NCBI GenBank assembly: GCA_030610515.1
Contig: JAUWRQ010000009.1
Location: 1-10,382 of the forward strand
DNA length: 10,382 bases
Reading direction: 5' to 3'
Source of the DNA: Candidatus Eiseniibacteriota bacterium
GTDB taxonomy: Bacteria; Joyebacterota; Joyebacteria; Joyebacterales; Joyebacteraceae
Both the position numbers and the translations under genes were made by a program. Positions 1 through 5,970 of this stretch are shown here, piece by piece. Position 1 is the first letter of the stretch. Every line of letters begins with the position of its first letter. Under the pieces are notes generated by a model. It did no database searches. It was not told the origin of the DNA and saw nothing but the letters and a program-made list of their open reading frames with translations.

Positions 1-477
1 CCTGTAGATGCCCATCTCCTTCGACTCACGCACACCGTCCATCACGTGCGAACGGAAGTCGCGATAGACGAACTCGACACCGTGCGCCGCCGCCGTGCTC
101 TCACCCGCCGCCTTGATCGCGTCGTGGTCCTGGTGCGTGCTCACGAGCATGCTCGTGGTGAATGCGTCGTACCCGAGGGCGGCCGCAAGCTCCGCAACGC
201 GATTCAAGCGCATCTCGTAGCAGATCGGACAGCGCTCGCGCTCGTGTCCGGCGACGGCGCGGCAGAACTCCACGAGTCCGTACGGATCTTCGTGCACGAT
301 GGGGATTCCCAGCAAAGAGGCCACGTCCCGCGCGGCCTCGTTCCTGCGCTCGAACTCGCGGTACGGATGGATGTTCGGGTTGACCAGAGCCCCGGCCACC
401 TCGTGTCCCGAGGCTAGGAGTTCGCGCATCGGGACGATGGCACAGGGACCGCAGCAGATGTGAAGGAGAACGTGCAT
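1..477 (-). CDS. queH: Epoxyqueuosine reductase QueH (3' end cut by window edge)
   Basis: QueH reduces epoxyqueuosine to queuosine, the last step of making this wobble base in tRNAs with GUN anticodons. It is the non-cobalamin, iron-sulfur alternative to QueG. The visible 159 residues start MHVLLHICCGPC, with the family's CC-x-x-C cluster at Cys8, Cys9 and Cys12. They continue with VNPNIHPYREFERR (about 32-45), a second cysteine pair CPIC (83-86) followed by YEMRL, FTTSMLVSTHQDH (106-118), and DFRSHV and GIYR at the edge. The family usually ends with a further Cys-Gly-Cys segment just after this point, so only a short C-terminus should be missing. The ATG at 477 is preferred because it places CCGPC at the normal distance; an in-frame GTG at 507 would add ten unlikely residues, and no strong Shine-Dalgarno sequence precedes either start. 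The gene lies 115 bp after ruvB and is probably its co-transcribed neighbour. That gap holds only a GGCCGGCC palindrome (581-588) and a GGGGTCGG direct repeat. Confidence 0.93.
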   Translation of the reverse strand, partial: MHVLLHICCGPCAIVPMRELLASGHEVAGALVNPNIHPYREFERRNEAARDVASLLGIPIVHEDPYGLVEFCRAVAGHERERCPICYEMRLNRVAELAAALGYDAFTTSMLVSTHQDHDAIKAAGESTAAAHGVEFVYRDFRSHVMDGVRESKEMGIYR

Positions 478-592
478 GATCTCGCAGTCGTCTGGTGGGT
501 GCGTCACGACCGACGGGGTCGGGGTCGGCCACCGTGCCGGACCGCCCAGCAGGCCGACCTCCGCGCCCAGCCACCCAGGGGGCCGGCCGCCG

Positions 593-1612
593 CTACAGGA
601 GCTTGCCCTGCTCGCCCAGCGTGCTGGGAACCCCGAAGTAGTCGTACGCTGCCGGAGTCGCCTCACGCCCGCGCTGAGTTCGCTTGAGCAGACCCTCCTG
701 GATCAGGAAGGGCTCGTAGATCTCCTCGATGGTCTCAGACTCCTCGCCCACCGCGACGGCGAGGCTCTTGATGCCGACGGGACCGCCTCCGAACTTGAGG
801 AGGATCGCCTCCATGATCCTGCGATCCATCTCGTCGAGCCCTCGCTCGTCGACCTCGAGCCTGAGGAGCGACTCGTGCGCGACCTGAGCGGACACGCGCC
901 CGTCGCCCATGACCTCGGCGAAATCGCGGATGCGGCGGAGCAACCGGTTGGCGATCCTCGGTGTCCCACGCGAGCGACGCGCGATCTCGAGGGTGCCTTC
1001 CTCATCGATGGGCACGCCGAGGATCTCAGCCGAGCGTCCGACGATGCTCGCCAGCTCCTCGGGATCGTAGTAGCTGAGCCGTTGGGCCACGCCGAAACGC
1101 GACCGAAGAGGCGAGGTCAGCAAGCCGGCCCTGGTCGTTGCGGCCACGAGCGTGAAGTGCTCGAGGTTGAGCTTGACGCTCCGCGCCGAGGGACCCTTGT
1201 CCAGCACGATGTCGACGGAAAAATCCTCCATCGCCGGGTAGAGATACTCCTCCACGACGTGTTGCAGGCGGTGCATCTCGTCTATGAAGAGGACGTCGCC
1301 GCGCTTGAGGTTGGTGAGCATACCGGTGAGGTCGTACGGACGCTCGATGACCGGTCCCGACGTCGAGACGAGTTCGGTCTCCATCTCCGCTGCAATGATG
1401 TGGGCGAGCGTGGTCTTGCCCAGACCCGGCGGGCCGTAGAAAAGGCAGTGGTCCAAGGGCTCGTCGCGCTTCTTCGCGGCCTCGATGAAGACGCTCAGAT
1501 TGGCCTTGAGCGTGTCCTGGCCGACGAACTCGTCGAAGCGCTTAGGACGAAGTCTGGTCTCGAACCGCACGTCGTCCTTGGACAGGCTGGGTCTCGTGAC
1601 GCGTTCGGTCAT
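593..1612 (-). CDS. ruvB: Holliday junction branch migration ATPase RuvB
   Basis: RuvB is the hexameric AAA+ motor that pulls DNA through the RuvA-bound Holliday junction during recombinational repair. The 339-residue protein has normal family length. Visible motifs are the RuvB N-terminal [11 protein letters not shown] (22-32), Walker A GPPGLGKT (60-67), Walker B LFIDE (108-112) followed by MHRL, sensor 1 AATTRAG (157-163), arginine finger LRSRFG (169-174) and sensor 2 [13 protein letters not shown] (215-227). The C-terminal winged helix covers about 255-330, with [11 protein letters not shown] and [11 protein letters not shown]. Small departures from the common consensus are AATTRAG for GATTRAG, LRSRFG for LRDRFG and DEMHRL for DEIHRL; none removes a catalytic residue. 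The ATG at 1612 lies 6 bp beyond the ruvA stop, and a strong GGGGAGG site overlaps the end of ruvA, so the two are translationally coupled. Confidence 0.98.
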   Translation of the reverse strand: MTERVTRPSLSKDDVRFETRLRPKRFDEFVGQDTLKANLSVFIEAAKKRDEPLDHCLFYGPPGLGKTTLAHIIAAEMETELVSTSGPVIERPYDLTGMLTNLKRGDVLFIDEMHRLQHVVEEYLYPAMEDFSVDIVLDKGPSARSVKLNLEHFTLVAATTRAGLLTSPLRSRFGVAQRLSYYDPEELASIVGRSAEILGVPIDEEGTLEIARRSRGTPRIANRLLRRIRDFAEVMGDGRVSAQVAHESLLRLEVDERGLDEMDRRIMEAILLKFGGGPVGIKSLAVAVGEESETIEEIYEPFLIQEGLLKRTQRGREATPAAYDYFGVPSTLGEQGKLL

Positions 1613-1618
1613 CTCGAG

Positions 1619-2209
1619 CTACCTCCCCTTCCGGAGAGCGCGCATTATGAGTTCTTCGACGCGGAGCTCGCAATCCGACTCCCGCTGGACCCGCAGCACC
1701 GCCTCCCGCGCCGTCGCGTTGCTCATGCCGAGCGACACGAGGGCGAGCACTGCATCGCCCGCGTCCTCGGTCCCGCCGTCGCCGCCTCCGATCGAGGAGA
1801 CGTCGAGACCGGACAGCTTCTCCTTGAGCTCGACGATCATGCGCTGCGCCGTCTTCTTGCCGATGCCGGAGATGCTGGTCAGAAGCCCAAGGTTTTCCTC
1901 GATGACGGCCTTGTGAAAGACGTCCGGCGCGAGGCCCGAGAGCACCGCGAGTCCCAGCTTGGGGCCGATGCCCGATATCGATATGAGATCGAGGAAGAGC
2001 ACGCGCTCGGCTTCCGTCGCGAAGCCGAACAGCTCGAGCGCGTCATCCCTGACGTGCAGATGTGTGAAGAGATGGACCTCGCCTCCCTCGTCCGGCAGCC
2101 TGCGGAAGGTCGAAACGGGCACCAGGAGACGGAACCCGACTCCTCCGACGTCGACGACGACGCCGGCGGCGGCCTTCCTCGCAAGCTTGCCCCTGAGTTC
2201 CGAGATCAT
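1619..2209 (-). CDS. ruvA: Holliday junction DNA-binding protein RuvA
   Basis: RuvA binds the four-way junction as a tetramer or octamer and loads RuvB. The 196-residue protein shows all three domains. An N-terminal OB-fold (1-62) begins MISELRGKL and contains GGVGFRLLVP. A domain with two helix-hairpin-helix motifs has SGIGPKLG at 79-86 and SGIGKKTA at 114-121, the phosphate-backbone contacts. A Gly/Asp-rich flexible linker (about 139-151, GGGDGG) leads to the C-terminal RuvB-contacting domain (152-196). Length and motif spacing are normal. The ATG at 2209 has a moderate GGGAG site nine bases upstream (2219-2223). The gene follows ruvC after 72 bp in which I see no promoter or hairpin, and it is followed by ruvB after 6 bp, the standard ruvC-ruvA-ruvB order. 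Confidence 0.98.
   Translation of the reverse strand: MISELRGKLARKAAAGVVVDVGGVGFRLLVPVSTFRRLPDEGGEVHLFTHLHVRDDALELFGFATEAERVLFLDLISISGIGPKLGLAVLSGLAPDVFHKAVIEENLGLLTSISGIGKKTAQRMIVELKEKLSGLDVSSIGGGDGGTEDAGDAVLALVSLGMSNATAREAVLRVQRESDCELRVEELIMRALRKGR
1622..1628 (-). promoter_or_regulatory. Ribosome binding site of ruvB inside the end of ruvA
   Basis: GGGGAGG sits in the last codons of ruvA, immediately before its TAG, nine bases upstream of the ruvB ATG. It fixes the ruvB start and implies coupled translation of the two subunits. Confidence 0.8.
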
Positions 2210-2281
2210 CCGAGGGTACTCCCGTCACACGCTCATCATCCGGACCGACTCACGGCCGCCCGAAGCGCCCGTCCCGCTCGC

Positions 2282-2779
2282 TCAGGGGAGACCGCTCCCG
2301 TCCCTCTTGTGAAGATGACAGAGAGCCACGGCCAGCGCGTCCGACTCGTCTTCCTTCATCCCAGAGACGTCCACATCGAGAAGCCTGGCGACCATCGACG
2401 CAACCTGCGCCTTGGACGCGGAACCGATGCCGACGACCGACTTCTTCACCTCGCGCGGAGCGTATTCGTAGACCGGAGCGCCGCACTCGGCCGCGGCCAG
2501 GAGCACCACTCCGCGCGCGTGGCCGAGCTTCAGGGCCGACCTGACGTTCCTGGCGAGGAACACGTCCTCGACGGCGACCTCGTCGGGTCGTTCGGCCTCG
2601 ATGCGGCTCACTATCTCATCGTGGATCCTGCGAAGGCGCTCGGGCAGAGGCACCCTGGAAGACGTAGTGATACTCCACCACCCCAGGGCGCGGGGACGCC
2701 CGCTCTCGCTCGAGACGGCGCCGATGCCTGTCGTGATAGTCCCGGGATCGATACCCAGCACCACGACCGTGTCGGACAC
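2282..2779 (-). CDS. ruvC: Holliday junction endonuclease RuvC (GTG start)
   Basis: RuvC is the dimeric RNase H-fold nuclease that cuts Holliday junctions symmetrically. The 165-residue protein keeps the acidic catalytic set: Asp11 in GIDPG, Glu71 in VEDVF, and Asp144 and Asp147 in EDESDALA, matching the Asp, Glu, Asp, Asp arrangement of E. coli RuvC. Other family signatures are the ARNVRSALKLGHARGV stretch (76-91) and YAPREVKKSVVG (106-117), a DNA-contacting region. The start is GTG at 2779, only 4 bp past the yebC stop. The ribosome binding site is the GGAAGAGG made by the last yebC codons, so translation is probably coupled to yebC. The protein is complete, and the family assignment is secure. 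Confidence 0.98.
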   Translation of the reverse strand: MSDTVVVLGIDPGTITTGIGAVSSESGRPRALGWWSITTSSRVPLPERLRRIHDEIVSRIEAERPDEVAVEDVFLARNVRSALKLGHARGVVLLAAAECGAPVYEYAPREVKKSVVGIGSASKAQVASMVARLLDVDVSGMKEDESDALAVALCHLHKRDGSGLP

Positions 2780-2783
2780 TCGA

Positions 2784-3539
2784 CTAGACCTCTTCCTTCA
2801 GTCGCTCGAGGACCTCGTCAGGAATGTCGAAGTTCGCAGATACGTTCTGTATGTCATCGTGGTCGTCGAGCACGTCCATGAGCTTCAGGATCTTCCGAGC
2901 GTCGTTCTCATCGAGCTCGACCGTCGTGCCCGGGATCCATGTCACCTCGGACCGCGACACATCGATGCCCGCCGCGGTGAGCGCGTCGCGAACCGCCATG
3001 AAGTTCTTGGGATCGGTGGTCACCTCGAAATCGCCGTCCTCGGCGTTCAGGTCCTCCGCTCCGGCCTCGAGCACCGCCTCCATGACGCTGTCCTCTTCGT
3101 TCCCCTCCGAGGGGACCGTGATGATGCCCTTCTGAGAGAAGTTCCACGCCACACTTCCGCTCTCGCCCAGATGACCGCCGTGCTTCTGCAGCATGTTGCG
3201 AATCTCGCCCACCGTCCGGTTCTTGTTGTCGGTCAGAACCTGGATGATCATCGCGACGCCGGCGGAGCCGTACGCCTCGTACATGATCTCCTCGTAGACG
3301 ACGCCCTTGATCTGCCCTGAGCCCTTGGCGACCGCCTTCTCGATCTTGTCGTTCGGCATGTTGGCGTCGCGCGCCGCCTGAACCGCGGTCCTGAGCCTCG
3401 GGTTCATGTTCGAGTCGCCGCCACCCGCCCGGGCGTCGGTCTCGATGAGCTTGGCGTGCTTGTTGAACATCTTGCCGCGCTTAGCATCCGTCGCGGCCTT
3501 CTTGTGCTTGATGCTCGCCCATTTCGAATGTCCCGACAT
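2784..3539 (-). CDS. yebC: YebC/PmpR (TACO1) family protein
   Basis: Members were first described as DNA-binding regulators (PmpR). More recent work on bacterial YebC and mitochondrial TACO1 supports a ribosome-associated role in relieving stalls at proline-rich stretches. The 251-residue protein has normal length and the hallmark start MSGHSKWASIKHKKAATDAKRGK. It continues with GGGDSNMNPRLRTAVQAARDANMPNDKIEKA (39-69), the YEEIMYEAYG segment (82-91), TDNKNRTVGEIRNMLQKHGG (103-122) and GSVAWNF (128-134). The C-terminus is acidic (DENDARKILKLMDVLDDHDD). The ATG at 3539 has an AGGGAGG site (3547-3553). The gene lies 44 bp after the EF-G-like gene and 4 bp before ruvC. The yebC-ruvC link is widespread in bacteria; the EF-G-like neighbour suggests a translation-factor pair at the head of the operon. 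Both DNA-binding and translational roles remain possible from sequence alone. Confidence 0.97.
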   Translation of the reverse strand: MSGHSKWASIKHKKAATDAKRGKMFNKHAKLIETDARAGGGDSNMNPRLRTAVQAARDANMPNDKIEKAVAKGSGQIKGVVYEEIMYEAYGSAGVAMIIQVLTDNKNRTVGEIRNMLQKHGGHLGESGSVAWNFSQKGIITVPSEGNEEDSVMEAVLEAGAEDLNAEDGDFEVTTDPKNFMAVRDALTAAGIDVSRSEVTWIPGTTVELDENDARKILKLMDVLDDHDDIQNVSANFDIPDEVLERLKEEV

Positions 3540-3546
3540 CGGACAC

Positions 3547-3553
3547 CCTCCCT
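3547..3553 (-). promoter_or_regulatory. Ribosome binding site of yebC
   Basis: AGGGAGG lies seven bases before the yebC ATG, in the 44-bp gap after the EF-G-like gene. The same gap holds a short GGCGC/GCGCC inverted repeat (3559-3574) with no T-run, so I do not call it a terminator. Confidence 0.75.
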
Positions 3554-3583
3554 GTGATGGCGCCGCGTCGCGCCGTTCGAATC

Positions 3584-5665
3584 CTAGTCCTCGTCGGCCT
3601 CGACCGTCGACTCAGCCACGACCTTCGCCTGCACGTCGCCCGGAACCTCTCCGTAGTGCGAGAACTCCATCTCGAAGAACCCGCGCCCCTGCGTGATCGA
3701 CCGCAAGTGCGTCGAGTACTTGTAGAGCTCGGCCAGAGGAACGACCGCCTTCACCACCTGGTACCGCCCCTCCTGCCCCGTCTCCCGGATCTTGCCCCTG
3801 CGGGACGAGACGTCGCTCATGACGTCCCCCAGGTACTCGTCCGGAACTGAGACGGAGATGAGGTAGACCGGCTCTAGGAGAACCGGGTTCGCGTCTGCGG
3901 CCGCCAGCCGGAAGCCGATCGAACCCGCCATCTTGAACGCCATCTCAGAGGAATCGACCGAGTGGTACTTACCATCGTAGACGGCGACGCGAACATCGAC
4001 CACCGGGTATCCCGCGATGACGCCTTTGTTCATACGCTCGACGACACCCTTCTCAACAGCGGGGATGAACTTGGACGGAATGGCTCCTCCGACGACCTCG
4101 TTGACGAACTCGAATCCATCGCCCCGGGTAGTCGGCTCGAGCCTCAACCACGCGACGCCGAACTGCCCGCGCCCGCCGCTTTGCTTCTTGTACTTCCCCT
4201 CGGCCTTGGCCGACCCTCGAAGGGTCTCGCGGTACGGAATCCGCGGCTTCTCGGTCTCGACCTCGATGCCGAACTTGCTCTTGAGCTCCGCGACCTTGAC
4301 GTCGAGGTGCTGCTCACCCAGGCCCGACATGATGGTCTGCCTGATGACCGGGTCGTACGCCGCCGTGAAGGTCGGGTCCTCTTCCTGGAGCTTCGAGAGC
4401 CCCTGCGAGATCTTCTCCTCGTCGCCTTTCGACTTGGCGTGGACGGCCACCGAGAGCACTGCCTTGGGGAACGCGACCGTCGGCAGCACGATCGGACTGG
4501 ACTTCGCGCAGAGCGTGTCGCCGGTCGACGTGATCTTGAGCTTGACGACGGCGCCGATGTCGCCCACGGAGACCGATTCCATCTCCTTGCGATCGTGCCC
4601 GACAAGCGAGTAGACCGTACCCATGCGTTCGGTCTCGTCCTCCCTCGTGTTCAGGACCTCGTTCCCGGAACTCACGCTTCCCGAGTAGACCCTGAAGAGC
4701 GAGAGCTCGCCCACGTGCTGCTCGGCGACGGTCTTGAAGACCAGAGCCGAGAACGGCGCACCGGCCTCCGCCGGGATCTTGACCTCGTCCTCCGAGCCGG
4801 GCTTCGCGCCGACAGCCTCGGTGACCGTTGCCGCGGAAGGCAAAACGGAGACCACGAGATCGAGCAGCTGCTGGACGCCTGCCGCAGACTCAGCGGCCGT
4901 CGCCACGACCGGCACGACGGACGCCTGGGCGATGCCGGCTTGGAGCCCCTTGCGAATCTCGCCCGCTGATAGGGTCTCGTCACTGAAGAACTTCTCCATC
5001 AGCGCTTCGTCGTTCTCGGCCGCGGCCTCGATGAGCTGCGTGCGAAGCTCGGCCACCTCGTCGGCCATGTCCGCGGGGATGTCCTCGGTCTTGAACTTGC
5101 CGGGCGACTCGTGGATGTAGGCTTTCTCCTCGATGAGGTCGACGACACCCCTGAAGCCGTCCGCTGCGCCGATCGGCACTACGACGGGTGCCGGCCGGCC
5201 TCCAAGCCGCTCGCTGATCTGCTCCAGGCACTTCCTGTAGTCCGCGTGCTCCTTGTCCATTTTGTTGACACAGACCATGCGGGGCATGGACGCGCTTTCG
5301 AGGAACTGCCACACGAGCTCCGTCCCCACCTCGACACCGGATGGCGCAGCCAGGAGAACGACGGCCGAGTCGGCGACTCTGATGCCGGCCTTCACGTCGC
5401 CGTAGAAGTCGGCGTATCCTGGGCAATCCAGGATATTGACCTTGGCCCCCCGCCAGTCGCAGTAGCCGACACCGAGGTTGATGGTGATCCCTCGCTTCCT
5501 CTCACTCTCAGTGTAGTCGAGCACGGCGGACCCATCGTCCACGCTGCCCATTCTCGACACCGCGCCAGCCGCAAACAGCATCGCCTCTGCGAGCGTCGTC
5601 TTGCCCGCGTCGCCGTGAGCCAGAAGCGCGATGTTCCTGATCTTGTCGGGAGCTGGTGACTTCAT
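3584..5665 (-). CDS. fusA: EF-G-like translational GTPase (EF-G2/FusA2 subfamily)
   Basis: The 693-residue protein has the full five-domain EF-G layout. Domain I carries G1 AHGDAGKTT (16-24), switch I ERKRGITI (55-62, Thr61), G3 DCPGY (80-84) and G4 NKMD (134-137). Domain II is about 300-400. Domain III contains GLGEQHLDV (448-456). Domain IV contains GGRGQFG (497-503) and the tip loop DGKYHSVDSSEMAF (564-577). Domain V contains EPVYLISVSVPDEYLGDVMSDV (598-619). Canonical EF-G has DTPGH at G3, where the His activates the hydrolytic water; here it is Tyr84. I recall this PGY form from the EF-G2/FusA2 paralogue group, some members of which are reported to have weak or no ribosome-stimulated GTPase activity. 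A normal EF-G gene probably lies elsewhere. The ATG at 5665 is chosen over an upstream in-frame ATG at 5827 because an AAGGGAAGGA site (5668-5677) precedes it, the protein starts at the usual family position, and the predicted promoter lies inside the longer frame. Confidence 0.93.
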   Translation of the reverse strand: MKSPAPDKIRNIALLAHGDAGKTTLAEAMLFAAGAVSRMGSVDDGSAVLDYTESERKRGITINLGVGYCDWRGAKVNILDCPGYADFYGDVKAGIRVADSAVVLLAAPSGVEVGTELVWQFLESASMPRMVCVNKMDKEHADYRKCLEQISERLGGRPAPVVVPIGAADGFRGVVDLIEEKAYIHESPGKFKTEDIPADMADEVAELRTQLIEAAAENDEALMEKFFSDETLSAGEIRKGLQAGIAQASVVPVVATAAESAAGVQQLLDLVVSVLPSAATVTEAVGAKPGSEDEVKIPAEAGAPFSALVFKTVAEQHVGELSLFRVYSGSVSSGNEVLNTREDETERMGTVYSLVGHDRKEMESVSVGDIGAVVKLKITSTGDTLCAKSSPIVLPTVAFPKAVLSVAVHAKSKGDEEKISQGLSKLQEEDPTFTAAYDPVIRQTIMSGLGEQHLDVKVAELKSKFGIEVETEKPRIPYRETLRGSAKAEGKYKKQSGGRGQFGVAWLRLEPTTRGDGFEFVNEVVGGAIPSKFIPAVEKGVVERMNKGVIAGYPVVDVRVAVYDGKYHSVDSSEMAFKMAGSIGFRLAAADANPVLLEPVYLISVSVPDEYLGDVMSDVSSRRGKIRETGQEGRYQVVKAVVPLAELYKYSTHLRSITQGRGFFEMEFSHYGEVPGDVQAKVVAESTVEADED

Positions 5666-5667
5666 TG

Positions 5668-5677
5668 TCCTTCCCTT
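5668..5677 (-). promoter_or_regulatory. Ribosome binding site of the EF-G-like gene
   Basis: AAGGGAAGGA ends two bases before the ATG at 5665, and its AAGGG part lies seven bases upstream. It supports the shorter 693-residue product over the 747-residue open frame. Confidence 0.65.
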
Positions 5678-5760
5678 CAGGGGATTCCAGGTGCGATGGC
5701 GGCTGGCGCCCGCGCGTTCGCGACACGCCCGGACCATCCCGCAGCGTTCACAATCGTTAG

Positions 5761-5790
5761 AAGTTACCCGCCCGTGGGGGCTTCCGTCAA
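5761..5790 (-). promoter_or_regulatory. Candidate sigma70-type promoter of the EF-G-yebC-ruvCAB operon
   Basis: On the minus strand TTGACG (5790-5785, five of six to TTGACA) is followed after 18 bases by TAACTT (5766-5761, three of six to TATAAT, first two and last bases matched). Transcription would begin near 5754, giving a leader of about 90 bases before the ATG at 5665. The -35 box is good and the -10 box weak; the rest of this strand upstream of the gene offers nothing better. Confidence 0.45.
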
Positions 5791-5870
5791 CCTGAAACTC
5801 CCACATTGAGGTTGCGCCTCTGCCCATCCGCGTGCGAGTTTTGGGGTTTGAAGAGCAGCTACCGGAAGAA

Positions 5871-5897
5871 GACGGGGCCGGTGGGAGCGACCCCGTT
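5871..5897 (+). promoter_or_regulatory. Inverted repeat 1 in the leader of the parvulin gene
   Basis: GACGGGG (5871-5877) can pair with CCCCGTT (5891-5897) across a 13-base loop, six Watson-Crick pairs plus one G-U. No T-run follows, so it is not an ordinary intrinsic terminator. It may only reflect high GC content. Confidence 0.3.
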
Positions 5898-5913
5898 GCT
5901 CAGTTCCAGCTCC

Positions 5914-5940
5914 CCCGGGCCGTCCTCTCGAGGGCCCGGG
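5914..5940 (+). promoter_or_regulatory. Inverted repeat 2, strong GC hairpin before the parvulin gene
   Basis: CCCGGGCC (5914-5921) is the exact reverse complement of GGCCCGGG (5933-5940), giving an 8-bp all-GC stem with an 11-base loop. It ends 16 bases before the GGAGG site. No T-run follows. It could be an mRNA leader structure, a protein-binding site in DNA, or chance in GC-rich sequence. Confidence 0.4.
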
Positions 5941-5956
5941 CACTCGGGCAGACCAC

Positions 5957-5961
5957 GGAGG
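5957..5961 (+). promoter_or_regulatory. Ribosome binding site of the parvulin gene
   Basis: GGAGG lies nine bases before the ATG at 5971 and decides that start over an in-frame ATG at 5806, whose extra 55 residues look nothing like a secreted-protein N-terminus. Confidence 0.8.
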
Positions 5962-5970
5962 CACCATCTC

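Larger units (their letters stand above)
5666..5970. other. Divergent intergenic region, 305 bp
   Basis: This region separates the minus-strand EF-G operon from the plus-strand parvulin gene and should hold promoters for both. On the minus strand there is a plausible sigma70-type promoter (5761-5790) and a leader of roughly 90 bases. On the plus strand I find no convincing -35/-10 pair, but two GC-rich inverted repeats (5871-5897 and 5914-5940) and a good ribosome binding site (5957-5961). Open frames run across it on both strands, as expected in GC-rich DNA, but their translations look like no family I know. Confidence 0.6.

Noticed and set aside
510..588. GGGGTCGG direct repeat, CCGAC/GTCGG inverted repeat and GGCCGGCC palindrome between ruvB and queH
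   Set aside because: Short GC-only matches of a kind expected by chance in this composition; no T-run or promoter-like boxes accompany them.
476..2881. An 801-codon open frame on the plus strand, antisense to ruvB, ruvA and ruvC
   Set aside because: It lies opposite three unmistakable genes, has no recognisable domain, and long antisense frames are expected when codons favour G or C at the third position.
3559..3574. GGCGC/GCGCC inverted repeat between the EF-G-like gene and yebC as a terminator
   Set aside because: Only five pairs, no T-run on either strand, and it lies immediately before a strong yebC ribosome binding site within a probable operon.
3962..4969. A 335-codon plus-strand frame opposite the EF-G-like gene
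   Set aside because: It mirrors the codon pattern of the real gene, matches no family I know and has no ribosome binding site.
5806..5970. Longer parvulin protein starting at 5806
   Set aside because: The added 55 residues would put a polar Ser/Pro/Arg-rich stretch before the membrane anchor, while 5971 has a well-placed GGAGG and the standard PpiD-like start.
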